A stretch of DNA of 64,000 nt from G965267185 sp965267185 (GCA_965267185.1 OZ253937.1:2666001-2730000), one strand, 5' to 3'; numbered from the stretch's first letter, positions 26,900-35,539 are shown. The notes: a model not told the origin generated them from the letters alone. Translations and numbers: made by a program.

Positions 26900-27901
26900 T
26901 TAGCCGATAATACGAGCCGCCGGCAGGCCGACCCCCGACGCTGGGCGCTCGCTTAGCACCTCACGCCGGAACCGGAATAACTCGGCCGGCCGGCCCCGCG
27001 GCTGGCTCTCGCGCTGCCCTGTCGGCTCCACCAGCCCACCGTTGATGACCAAGCGGCGGAAATTCTGCTTGTGCAGCCGCACCCCTCCGAGCGCCTCCAC
27101 CACTTGCTGCAGCTGCAACAAGGTGAACGTCGGGGGCAACAAATCGAAAACCAAAGGGCGGTACTTCAACTTGCCCCGAATACGCCCCAGCGCGGTCGCC
27201 AGGACGCGGCGGTTGTCGAGCGCCATCGGCGTTCCGAGCCGCTCCGCCATCGCCAGCGCTTCCGCATCGGGTTCCGGTACCGGCCCGCCCGAGATTGTCG
27301 CGCGGATTTGCGCGTCCCGCAGCGCCTCACCAATCATACCGGCCTCGTACAGCAACTCGTAGCGCTCGAGCACACGCTCGAAGTCCCAAGGCGCTGTTTC
27401 CGCTGCAAACGCTATCGAGAGCCGCTCTTCATAGGCTTTTCGTGTATCTTCATCATCGATGCGCCCGATCCAGTCTTGCAAGCTGGGCCGGATCGCCGTG
27501 TCGATGATCGCCGGGCGCCCCTCCCGCCAATCCTCCCAAGGAAAAAAGTCGTACCAGTTAAGCCACTCGGCTTCGCCGGCGCCGGAAACCGGGACTTGCC
27601 GCACCAGGGCGATATAGCCGACCGATACGAGACGGGGGCCCCCGGCCTGCTCGCGCGGGTCGCGGTAGCGATCGCCAAAAGTATAAAGCTGCTCGACATA
27701 GCCAAGACTGAGTCCAGTCTGCTGCTCGACCCAACTGTGCAGACCGAGTTCGAGCGTGCGGTGTTGATCGGGATCGAAGGGGCCGAACGGAAGAGCGATG
27801 GGGCTATCAGCCCACGCTTCCGCTTCACCCTTCTGCGCCGGGGTCGCCAAGGAGTGGGCGGCGCGCTGCACCGTCAGAATACGCGGCACCTCATCGGTCA
27901 C
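26900..27901 (-). CDS. nadQ: NadQ-type regulator (Nudix-like plus winged helix)
   Basis: 333 residues from the GTG at 27901. The N-terminal half is Nudix-like without a working Nudix box; the C-terminal part (about 235-320) has the winged-helix pattern seen in NrtR/NadQ regulators, with TLLQLQQVVEALGGVRLHKQNFRRLVINGGLV. NadQ proteins are known in alphaproteobacteria as regulators of nadABC. Position just upstream of nadA and two palindromes between them support this. Oddly, the frame stays open for 47 codons upstream of the GTG and reads a likely first beta strand (LNAIIIAV), so the true start may be earlier and non-standard. Confidence 0.8.
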   Translation of the reverse strand: MTDEVPRILTVQRAAHSLATPAQKGEAEAWADSPIALPFGPFDPDQHRTLELGLHSWVEQQTGLSLGYVEQLYTFGDRYRDPREQAGGPRLVSVGYIALVRQVPVSGAGEAEWLNWYDFFPWEDWREGRPAIIDTAIRPSLQDWIGRIDDEDTRKAYEERLSIAFAAETAPWDFERVLERYELLYEAGMIGEALRDAQIRATISGGPVPEPDAEALAMAERLGTPMALDNRRVLATALGRIRGKLKYRPLVFDLLPPTFTLLQLQQVVEALGGVRLHKQNFRRLVINGGLVEPTGQRESQPRGRPAELFRFRREVLSERPASGVGLPAARIIG

Positions 27902-28042
27902 CGCAATAATGATTGCGTTGAGACCGATAACCGCCGATTGGCGCTCCGCAGACGCCCTATCGTCGTTGGAGGTGTATGTATCTGCCGATGACGTCGCCTT
28001 CTCCTTCTCAAGCGGCGCTACAAGGGTCGCGCCCCAACCAGC

Positions 28043-29026
28043 CTAGTCGCCGTAGCAACCAGCGAGCCGAGCGCGCATTTTCACCAGTCCCAACACAGTA
28101 TCGATCATCGGCGTCGCGACACCCGTTAGAAGGGCCAGTTCCTGCACGGAACTCACCAAGGCATCGATTTCCATCGGCCGGCCAAGTTCAAGGTCTTGCA
28201 CCATCGATGTCTTGTGCTCGCCAACCTCACGCGCCCCGGCAATGCGTTTGTCCACATCGACCGAAAACCGGACGCCCAGCGCTTCACCCACCGCTTGCGC
28301 CTCTATCATGATCGCGCGAATGACTCCGCGCACCGCGTCGTCATCGATCATCTGCGCCAGAGTACCGCCGGTCAGAACGCTCACCGGGTTTAGGCTGACA
28401 TTTCCCCAAAGCTTCACCCATATCTCGTCGCGGATGCGCGGGCGAATGGGCGCTCGGAGGTCCGATTGCGCCAATATGGAAGACAAGACCTGCACACGGT
28501 CGGTCTTTTCACCGTTAGGCTCACCCAACGTAAACCGGTTGCCATACTCGTGCTCAATCACGCCGGGTTCCACCACGGTAGCCGCCGGGTAGACCACGGA
28601 ACCGATCACGCGCTCGGGTCCAATATAGTCCCATTGCCGGTTTTCCGGATCCACCGATGCCAGGCGCGTATCCTCAAACGGGCCGCCATGTCGATAGAAG
28701 TACCACCAAGGCACGCCGTTTTGCGCCGTCACCACCACAGTGTCGGGGCCCAGTAGCGGTGTCATCTGGTCGGCAACAGCGGCAGCCGAATGGGCCTTCA
28801 AGGCATTAATCACATAGTCTTGCGGGCCCGCTTCTTTAGGGTCATCGGTGCAATTGACGTGGACGGTCTTTTCCTCCCCGCCGATTCGCAGCTTCAATCC
28901 GTTAGCGCGCATCGCCTCCAAATGCGCCCCGCGCGCAATACACGTGACGTCGGCGGCTTCGGCGAGCGCGACCTGAGCGGCCAAGAAACCGCCGATCGCG
29001 CCGGCTCCATATACACAGATCTTCAC
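28043..29026 (-). CDS. 2-dehydropantoate 2-reductase family protein
   Basis: 327 residues from a GTG start. The N-terminal nucleotide-binding motif is YGAGAIGGFLAAQ (6-18), and the central region VWVKLWGNVSLNPVSVLTGG is typical of the ApbA/PanE family. PanE reduces ketopantoate to pantoate with NADPH. Many paralogues act on other 2-keto acids, so a pantothenate role is not certain. It follows the acyl-CoA-synthetase gene by 18 bases on the same strand. Confidence 0.88.
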   Translation of the reverse strand: MKICVYGAGAIGGFLAAQVALAEAADVTCIARGAHLEAMRANGLKLRIGGEEKTVHVNCTDDPKEAGPQDYVINALKAHSAAAVADQMTPLLGPDTVVVTAQNGVPWWYFYRHGGPFEDTRLASVDPENRQWDYIGPERVIGSVVYPAATVVEPGVIEHEYGNRFTLGEPNGEKTDRVQVLSSILAQSDLRAPIRPRIRDEIWVKLWGNVSLNPVSVLTGGTLAQMIDDDAVRGVIRAIMIEAQAVGEALGVRFSVDVDKRIAGAREVGEHKTSMVQDLELGRPMEIDALVSSVQELALLTGVATPMIDTVLGLVKMRARLAGCYGD

Positions 29027-29044
29027 GCCGCCACTCCGCAGACC

Positions 29045-30562
29045 CTAAAGACCAAGCTTCTCATGCAGACCGATCCGCTGCAGCTTGCCGGTTGCGCCTT
29101 TGGGGATTTCGTCGACGAAGACGACCTTTCGTGGAATCTTAAAATCGGCCAAGCGCTCGGCGACGAATTCGCGAATTTCGCTGTCCTTCGCTTCGGCACC
29201 CTCTTTCAAGACAATCGCTGCACCGACGTCTTCACCGAGCTTGTCGTGGGGGTAAGCAAAGGTCACCGCTTGGGCAATCGCCGGATGGTCGAGCAACACT
29301 TCGTCGACCTCGCGCGGTGATATTTTCTCACCGCCGCGATTGATGATCTCTTTCAAGCGGCCCGTGATGCGTAAGTAACCCTCGTCATCGATGACACCCT
29401 GGTCGCCAGTGCGGAACCAGCCATCGACGAAAGCCTCGGCATTCGCCGTCGGATTATTCTCATAGCCCTTGGTGACGTTCGGACCGCGGATCACCACTTC
29501 ACCCGTTTCGCCGGTAGATAAGATATTATTGCTCTCATCCATTATCTCCACGTCGGGCCCAGCGGCGACGCCCACCGAACCCGGTTTTCGAGCAGCGGGC
29601 GGCAAGGGGTTGGAGGCCATCTGATGGGCGGCTTCGGTCATGCCGTAGGATTCGATAACCGGGCAACCGAACGTGTCCTCAAGCTCGGCCATCACTTGCG
29701 GCGGCAACGACGATGAGGAAGAGCGGATAAACCGCAGGTTCATGCTGTCGATTGTTTCCGTATTGCGTCCCGCGCGGGCGAGAATCGCCTGATGCATCGT
29801 CGGTACCGCCGTATACCAAGTGGGTTTTGCATCCGCGAACCAGGCGAAAACCCGTAGCGCGTTGAACCCTGGCGTACAGAAAATACTCGCACCGGCTGCC
29901 AAGCTCGTCAGCACAGCGGCGATGAGCCCGTGAATATGAAACAGCGGCATAATGTTCACGCAGCGGTCGCTGCTAGTGAGTGCCGTCGTCGCACCGATAT
30001 GAGCGGCCGACGCACAGATATTCGTTTGGCTCAGCGGCACGATCTTCGGCCGCGACGTCGTACCCGATGTATGCAGCACCAACGCAATATCGTCGGGTTC
30101 GGCATAGTCGCCGTCGGCGCCCGTATCGACCCCGTCTGTCCCTGCGATGGCGAACGTACCCGCCGGGCCGTCGGCTGGAACGTTCAGTTCGTAGACCGGT
30201 ACGTCGAGGCTTTGTGCTACTTCGATAGCCGGTGAATCGCTACCCGCCGCCACCAAAAGCGCCTTCGCGTTCAAGTCTTCGAGATAGAAACGGAATTCCT
30301 CCGCCCGGTAAGACGGGTTGAGCGGGGCGGTGGTCGCGCCGGCAGCAACCGCGACGAAAGCCGCCGCCATCTCTGGGCCGTTCGGGAGCACGATGGCGAC
30401 CCGGTCGTTGCGGCCCACCCCCAACTGGCGCAGTGACGCGACGGTGTCCACTGCAAGCGCCCGCAGGCCGGCATAGGTGAGCGGCGGCCGGTCCTCCGCA
30501 GCAATCGCAATATCGTTATCGGCGCCGGCGCCAAGGAGTTCTATTACGGTTTGAGCGGCCAT
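29045..30562 (-). CDS. Acyl-CoA synthetase, oxalate-CoA-ligase-like
   Basis: 505 residues of the AMP-forming adenylate family. The P-loop-like motif is LHTSGTTSRPKIVP (about 170-183); A8-type VDGWFRTGDQG and the C-terminal KGATGKLQR with the catalytic Lys follow. The run YGMTEAAHQMASNPLP and RKPGSVG is close to the oxalate-CoA ligases Pcs60 and AAE3. It would make oxalyl-CoA or a related acyl-CoA with ATP. No oxalyl-CoA decarboxylase is seen here. First gene of a leftward pair with the PanE-like gene. Confidence 0.85.
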   Translation of the reverse strand: MAAQTVIELLGAGADNDIAIAAEDRPPLTYAGLRALAVDTVASLRQLGVGRNDRVAIVLPNGPEMAAAFVAVAAGATTAPLNPSYRAEEFRFYLEDLNAKALLVAAGSDSPAIEVAQSLDVPVYELNVPADGPAGTFAIAGTDGVDTGADGDYAEPDDIALVLHTSGTTSRPKIVPLSQTNICASAAHIGATTALTSSDRCVNIMPLFHIHGLIAAVLTSLAAGASIFCTPGFNALRVFAWFADAKPTWYTAVPTMHQAILARAGRNTETIDSMNLRFIRSSSSSLPPQVMAELEDTFGCPVIESYGMTEAAHQMASNPLPPAARKPGSVGVAAGPDVEIMDESNNILSTGETGEVVIRGPNVTKGYENNPTANAEAFVDGWFRTGDQGVIDDEGYLRITGRLKEIINRGGEKISPREVDEVLLDHPAIAQAVTFAYPHDKLGEDVGAAIVLKEGAEAKDSEIREFVAERLADFKIPRKVVFVDEIPKGATGKLQRIGLHEKLGL

Positions 30563-30726
30563 GATCCGACATCCACTGAATAGGGCTGTAGGGGCGATGT
30601 CCCCCTTAGATCCAAGTCACGAGCAACGTGCTGAGCGTGATCACTGGAACGATCCTATTCAATAGGCGAAACGGGCCGTCGACTGCAATGGTCAGCCGAT
30701 AGCCGCGGCGGCCGAGAAAACGGAAG

Positions 30727-31191
30727 TTAGACTATGATGTCGAGACGTGGCGCGCTGGACCAGCCGAGGGGAACCGCTTCGCCGGGCAGCAATATGTCGT
30801 CTTCGAAGTCGAGCGATGGATAGGCGGACGCCGCTGTTTCGTGTGCAACCGAAGGGCGGCTCAACGGAACTTCCTCTTGAGCGTATCGCTGGACGAAAAA
30901 CAGATTGGTCGTGCCTTGCGACACGACGTCCAAGCTGTCGCGATAGGCCGAAGCTTTGGTTTTTCCCTCGTCGGCCGACCGTTCAACGGGATCGTCCGAC
31001 TCCGAGTGCAACGGCTCGCGCAGGAACCGGTTATTCCGATGCGCTACAAGCTGCTCTTGTGCGGCGATACGCTGCGCCGCCGTCCTGGCGGCACGCGCTG
31101 CGTGCCCGCTTAAGGGGTCATGTACAGCGGTCGGAGCCGGAAGATGCGGAAGAGTTATCACGGTCGTATCCAGTGCCATACCTGAATACAT
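30727..31191 (-). CDS. Unknown small protein ending in LDIIV
   Basis: 154 residues, no recognised domain. It is Ala/Arg-rich in the middle (residues 30-50) with a Pro/Ser-rich surround, no membrane segment and no signal peptide. The C-terminus ends in APRLDIIV, close to the RGTYLNIVV end of the 65-residue protein at 56473-56670. The start may be the ATG at 31191 or 31179; neither has a strong ribosome site. It is divergent from the PAS-GGDEF-EAL gene and a CtrA-like element stands about 62 bases upstream of it. Confidence 0.6.
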   Translation of the reverse strand: MYSGMALDTTVITLPHLPAPTAVHDPLSGHAARAARTAAQRIAAQEQLVAHRNNRFLREPLHSESDDPVERSADEGKTKASAYRDSLDVVSQGTTNLFFVQRYAQEEVPLSRPSVAHETAASAYPSLDFEDDILLPGEAVPLGWSSAPRLDIIV

Positions 31192-31252
31192 ATAAACTTA
31201 TGCAATATTGTTTAAAAATTCAATCAAAATTGTAATAAAAAGTTATCAAAAC

Positions 31253-31275
31253 TTAACCTTACTTATTAACCATAT
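31253..31275 (+). promoter_or_regulatory. CtrA-like half-sites in divergent region
   Basis: Two direct half-sites, TTAACC (31253-31258) and TTAACCATAT (31266-31275), with nine rather than seven bases between the TTAA cores. The ten-base TTAACCATAT is identical to that before prkA (1872-1881). They lie in an AT-rich 227-base region between the small unknown gene and the GGDEF-EAL gene. The wrong spacing makes a full CtrA site doubtful. Confidence 0.35.
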
Positions 31276-31418
31276 CAGATATTTACACGATTTTCGACCG
31301 ATTCACGGCCCCGTTTTATTACTTTTTATTAACGCCTCAAATGTAGCTTTATTTTGGGTTCATACCCCATATATTCCGCGCGGATTTTCGCGCTTGCGCC
31401 TTCAGGTAGGAGGTTATC

Positions 31419-33122
31419 GTGTCGCCTGTTGCCGAATTGGCACTGCCGGGACTGTTGAGAGAAGACGACGAATCGGGCGCCCTGTCTGATTTGGTTAGCG
31501 TCCTCGTGTCATCGGGCGACCTGTTCTACGAGTGGGACCTGGCAGCCGATACCCTCGCCTGGGTGGGGCAAACCGCGGTGGTTATCGGTATCGCCGACAC
31601 ACTGAGCATCGCGGACGGCGCCACCTACCTTCAGCGCATCCACCCAGAAGATCTGCCCAGGCGCATGGTCGCTCTATCGCAGCATTTCGAAAACGGTAAA
31701 ACATTCGATGTCGAGTATCGCATGCGCCGCGACGATGGACAGTTCGCCTGGATACAGGAGCGCGCGGTCGCGGCAACCGACGCAGAAGGCATGCCGGCGC
31801 GTCTAACCGGGATCGTCCGCGACATCAGCCAGCAAAAAAACACGGCCGAAGAAGTCGACTTTCTGACCAATCACGACGCGCTCACCGGACAGTTTAACCG
31901 GCTCCGGCTGCGCGAGGCGCTCGGACAAATCGTCGAGGTAAGCGCGCGCCGCAACCGGGAAGGCGGCTTTCTGCTCGTCGGGCTCGATAAGCTCAACATT
32001 CTGGCGGACGTTTACGGTGATGAAACTGCCGACACGATCGTTCTGGCGGTGGCAAACCGGATCGAACAGTGCCTGCGCGGCGGCGACATCGTCGGGCGCG
32101 TTGGCTTCGACCGTTTTGCGGTTATCCTGACCGACTGCTCTGAGCAGCAGGTAAACGCGGTGGCCGAACGGTTTCTTTCCGTTATACGCGAAACCGCTAT
32201 CTCGACATCGAACGGCCCGATGTATGTAACCGCCTCGATCGGTGCCACCCTGTTCCCCACGTCGGCAAAGAACATACGCGAAGTCGTCGGTCAGGCCGAA
32301 AACGCCCTGCGCAGCGCCCGCCGTCTCGGCTGCGACTGCTATCTCGAATTCCGCGACGTCCCCAACCAACGCATTCCCGAGCGGCCCGACCTGGTCATCG
32401 CCGAACAGGTAAAGCAAGCCTTGCGCGACGATCGTCTCGTTCTAGCGTATCAACCGATCGTCTCGGCGCATGACGGCAAACCCGAGTTCTACGAGGGGCT
32501 AGTCCGCATGCTCGACGAAAACGGCGAGCCGGTTCCCGCCGGCATCTTTGTCCCCATCGTCGAACAAATGGGCCTGATGCGCCTGGTCGACCGGCGGGTA
32601 CTCGACCTGGGCATTTCAGTTCTCAAGGAAAATCCTGAAATCAGTATCTCGATCAATGTATCGGGTATGACAGCCGTCGACCCCGTTTGGCTACATCAAC
32701 TAAGCGACCATCTCGAGGCCCGACCCGACGTGGCGCCGCGTCTTATCCTAGAGATCACCGAAACGGTTGCGCTCGACGATATCGCCGATTCCTCTCGCTT
32801 CGTGCGATCGGTCAACGAGTTCGGCTGCCGGGTTGCGCTCGATGACTTCGGCGCCGGCTACACCTCGTTCCGGCACCTGCGCGGACTCAACGTCGACTTA
32901 GTGAAAATCGACGGCTCATTCGTGCGTGATCTGCCGACCAACGAAGATAATCAGCTGTTCGTCAGAACGTTGATCAGCCTTGCCAAAGGAATCGGCCTCA
33001 AAACGGTCGCCGAGTGGGTCGAGAATGAGGAAGAAGCGGAAATGCTGCGCAGAGAAGGCGTGGACTTCCTGCAAGGCTGGCACTGCGGCAAACCGACCAC
33101 CGAACCGCCCTGGTCGGCGTAG
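31419..33122 (+). CDS. PAS-GGDEF-EAL protein, degenerate cyclase site
   Basis: 567 residues from a GTG behind TAGGAGGT. Order: PAS-like sensor (about 25-140, with HPEDLPRRM and the PAC stretch DGQFAWIQER), GGDEF domain (145-315) and EAL domain (328-560). The cyclase signature is RVGFDRF (227-233), so the domain is probably inactive. In the EAL domain the signature is EGL (359-361) with DDFGAG (475-480) and Lys497 kept, so c-di-GMP phosphodiesterase activity is possible. No membrane segment is seen. It may link a cytoplasmic signal to c-di-GMP breakdown. Confidence 0.92.
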   Translation: MSPVAELALPGLLREDDESGALSDLVSVLVSSGDLFYEWDLAADTLAWVGQTAVVIGIADTLSIADGATYLQRIHPEDLPRRMVALSQHFENGKTFDVEYRMRRDDGQFAWIQERAVAATDAEGMPARLTGIVRDISQQKNTAEEVDFLTNHDALTGQFNRLRLREALGQIVEVSARRNREGGFLLVGLDKLNILADVYGDETADTIVLAVANRIEQCLRGGDIVGRVGFDRFAVILTDCSEQQVNAVAERFLSVIRETAISTSNGPMYVTASIGATLFPTSAKNIREVVGQAENALRSARRLGCDCYLEFRDVPNQRIPERPDLVIAEQVKQALRDDRLVLAYQPIVSAHDGKPEFYEGLVRMLDENGEPVPAGIFVPIVEQMGLMRLVDRRVLDLGISVLKENPEISISINVSGMTAVDPVWLHQLSDHLEARPDVAPRLILEITETVALDDIADSSRFVRSVNEFGCRVALDDFGAGYTSFRHLRGLNVDLVKIDGSFVRDLPTNEDNQLFVRTLISLAKGIGLKTVAEWVENEEEAEMLRREGVDFLQGWHCGKPTTEPPWSA

Positions 33123-33128
33123 TCTGCG

Positions 33129-33737
33129 CTACTCCTTCGACCGCGACAGGTTATCGACCTGTTCTTGCAGCGCTTTAAGCTGCTCTTTCAAATCGCTCAT
33201 GTCATCGTTGTCGTCGCCGCCCGCAGGAGGCTCGGGGGATTCGGGTTCGCTACCACCCGACTGCCCTGCGGTGCCATTCGCCCCAAAGGGCGTAAACATC
33301 TGCATCGCGCGTTCGAACATCGCCATATTCTGCTTACCCAGTTCCTCCCACTGAGAAAACGGAAACATGCCGCCCATCGCATCTTTGACATAGCTGCGCA
33401 TGGTTTCTTCGTTCTGAGTAAACGCGTTCATCGAATATTCGAGATAGTTGGGAACGACAGTCTGGAGGCTGTCGCCATAAAAACCGATGAGTTGGCGCAG
33501 AAAATTGATCGGCAACAGGTTTTGGCCCTTGCTCTCCTCTTCAAAGATAATCTGGGTCAACACCGAGCGCGTAATGTCATCACCACTCTTGGCATCGACC
33601 ACGACGAACTCCACATCTGATTTCACCATGGCAGACAAATCGTCGAGTGTGACGTACTTGCTCGTCGCCGTGTTGTAGAGCCGCCGGTTGGCGTATTTTT
33701 TGATCGTTATCGGATCGGGTGTTTCGTTCTCGGCCAT
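33129..33737 (-). CDS. phaR: Polyhydroxyalkanoate synthesis repressor
   Basis: 202 residues from the ATG at 33737; the longer frame to 33866 adds an unconserved leader. The N-terminal DNA-binding domain has ITIKKYANRRLYNTATSKYVTLDDL (11-35), the PHB/PHA accumulation regulator signature, followed by QIIFEEESKGQNLLP and a C-terminal coiled coil. PhaR binds PHB and represses phasin and its own gene. It is divergent from the putative PHA-synthase subunit and synthase genes, which supports its role. Confidence 0.95.
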   Translation of the reverse strand: MAENETPDPITIKKYANRRLYNTATSKYVTLDDLSAMVKSDVEFVVVDAKSGDDITRSVLTQIIFEEESKGQNLLPINFLRQLIGFYGDSLQTVVPNYLEYSMNAFTQNEETMRSYVKDAMGGMFPFSQWEELGKQNMAMFERAMQMFTPFGANGTAGQSGGSEPESPEPPAGGDDNDDMSDLKEQLKALQEQVDNLSRSKE

Positions 33738-33844
33738 AGGCGTCGGCACCGCAATTGCTAATAATTCGCGCCATAGTATAGCAGAAATGGTTATTAATGC
33801 TGCAACGCAGCGCAACTGGCCGCAATGCAGCGAAATCCAGTATA

Positions 33845-34339
33845 ATGACCGCGATGACCGATACACCCGATTTTGCGGCGCTGGCCCGCGAATACCTCGA
33901 TTTGTGGGAAGACCAACTCACTGCGATGGCAGCGGACCCCAAGCTCGCGGAGCAATCGGCGCGGTTTTTCGAGGCCATGGGCGGGACCGGCGCAGCCGCC
34001 AACCCCATGGCGCCGTCACAAATGGCGGCGATGGCGCAGCAATTCATGACGCTTGCTGGCCTTGCAGCAGGAGGCAAAGCCACCGATGCCAACGCAACAG
34101 ACGGCCCCGCGAAGTCTCCCGCGGCAGGGGCCCCGCCCCCTGCCGTTGCACCTGACGACAGCGCTCAACTGCTGGCTGAGCTCACAAGCCGTCTTGCCGC
34201 TCTTGAAGAACGGCTCGATCGACTGGAGGCCGGAAGTAGCCCGACGCGGCGCAGCACTAAGCCGGCGGCTGGCAAGCGCGGCAGCAAGTCGGCAAAAAGC
34301 GGCGCCAAGCCGAAACCGCGCAAGCGCAAACGAGACTAG
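33845..34339 (+). CDS. Small protein upstream of short PhaC, possible synthase partner
   Basis: 164 residues from the ATG at 33845 (33854 is also possible; no good ribosome site is visible). The N-terminus TPDFAALAREYLDLWEDQLTAM is amphipathic and recalls the start of class I PHA synthases or PhaE/PhaR-type subunits. A Met/Ala-rich stretch and a Pro/Ala linker follow, then a short coiled coil (LLAELTSRLAALEERLDRLEA) and a Lys/Arg-rich tail of about 35 residues like that of PhaM. The gene stands just before the synthase and overlaps its frame. The role as PhaE-like subunit is inference. Confidence 0.6.
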   Translation: MTAMTDTPDFAALAREYLDLWEDQLTAMAADPKLAEQSARFFEAMGGTGAAANPMAPSQMAAMAQQFMTLAGLAAGGKATDANATDGPAKSPAAGAPPPAVAPDDSAQLLAELTSRLAALEERLDRLEAGSSPTRRSTKPAAGKRGSKSAKSGAKPKPRKRKRD

Positions 34340-35393
34340 CGCGCCAGCCCAGGGCGATCCGTTCGATCAAGCAGTCATTCAAGAGATCTTCTGCCGAGCG
34401 GGCGATCTCTCGGCAGGTATTCGAGCGTACAGAGACCACCCCTATCGTCGCGATTTATCAGCGCCGCCGACCCTATGGCGCGACGGTACGACGCGCCTAG
34501 TCGACTACCGGCCCGCTGGCGGCCAACCGGTCCTGTTCGTGCCATCATTGGTCAACCGTGCCTACATCCTCGATCTCTCGACAGAGCATAGCCTGTTGCG
34601 TTGGCTGGCCGCGGAGACCGGCTTGCGGCCCCTGCTCGTCGACTGGGATGCACCTGGTGAGCTTGAGAAAAAGTTCACGCTCACCGACTACATCGCCGGC
34701 CGCCTCGATGGTGCCTTCGACGCCGCGCTGGCCGAAAGTACCAACGGCGGGCCAATCGCTGTTGCCGGATACTGTATGGGCGGCCTGTTGGCGTTGGCTC
34801 TAGCGATCCGGCGACAGGCCGATGTGTCGCGGCTGGCGCTGCTGGCCACGCCGTGGAATTTCCATGCCGAACGCGTCGCGCAGGCCGAAGCCGCGAGCCA
34901 GGCAATCGCGGCCGCCGCTCCATTGCTGGAAGCCTATGGTGAGCTGCCGGTCGACGTCATTCAATCGATGTTCGCCGGCCTCGATCCGTTTCTCGTCCTG
35001 CGCAAGTTCATCGCCTTTGCCAAGCTCGACCCCACGTCGAGCAAGGCAGAACAGTTCGTCGCACTGGAAGACTGGCTCAACGACGGCGTTCCCTTGGCCG
35101 GCCCGGTGGCGGAAGAATGCCTCACTGGTTGGTATGGCGAGAACACCCCTCATCGGCTGGAGTGGCGGGTCGATGGGAAAATCGTCGATCCGGCAGCATT
35201 CACCAAACCGGCGCTGGTGCTGGTGCCGCAGCAGGACCGTATCGTGCCGCCAAGCTCCGCCAGCGCCCTTGGCGAAGCCTTACCCGCCGCCACGACAGAG
35301 ACTCTCCCCTTCGGTCATATCGGCATGGTTGCCGGCGCTCGGGCGAAGGAAGCAGTATGGGGGCCGCTGGCGCAATGGCTCTCAGCGGATTGA
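34194..35393 (+). CDS. phaC: Short class-III-type PHA synthase PhaC
   Basis: The conserved part starts near 34356 and is about 345 residues, the length of class III PhaC rather than class I (about 590). VPSLVNRAYILDL, LLVDWDAPG and FTLTDYIAG match class III synthases. From a TTG at 34194 the triad is Cys194 in AGYCMGG, Asp348 in PQQDRIVPP and His375 in FGHIGM, with spacings (154 and 27) close to those known in Allochromatium PhaC (153 and 29). It polymerises 3-hydroxybutyryl-CoA. No ATG, GTG or TTG lies in frame near the conserved start; the frame is open back to 34053, inside the upstream gene, so the start is unsettled. Confidence 0.82.
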   Translation: MPLLKNGSIDWRPEVARRGAALSRRLASAAASRQKAAPSRNRASANETSAPAQGDPFDQAVIQEIFCRAGDLSAGIRAYRDHPYRRDLSAPPTLWRDGTTRLVDYRPAGGQPVLFVPSLVNRAYILDLSTEHSLLRWLAAETGLRPLLVDWDAPGELEKKFTLTDYIAGRLDGAFDAALAESTNGGPIAVAGYCMGGLLALALAIRRQADVSRLALLATPWNFHAERVAQAEAASQAIAAAAPLLEAYGELPVDVIQSMFAGLDPFLVLRKFIAFAKLDPTSSKAEQFVALEDWLNDGVPLAGPVAEECLTGWYGENTPHRLEWRVDGKIVDPAAFTKPALVLVPQQDRIVPPSSASALGEALPAATTETLPFGHIGMVAGARAKEAVWGPLAQWLSAD

Positions 35394-35539
35394 CTGCACA
35401 ACGGCCGTGGATTGCTGGACTCGCTTTCCAGCCAGGTCTATATCGAACACAATAGTCTCGGGGGAAACGCGTCGCGCGAAGCGGGGCCAATAATGCCACC
35501 GCACGCACGAACACCACGCGAAATAATAAGGAGAAAGTC

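Noticed and set aside
27071..27991. Plus-strand frame of 306 codons opposite nadQ
   Set aside because: Antisense to the NadQ reading frame, whose Nudix-like and winged-helix pattern is convincing.
30654..30666. CCTATT/AATAGG palindrome downstream of the 154-residue gene
   Set aside because: Too short, one-base loop, no T-tract; not a convincing terminator or operator.
34053..34193. ATG at 34053 as the start of PhaC
   Set aside because: It would place 290 bases of the gene inside the upstream gene in another frame, with a composition that looks like read-through, not PhaC.
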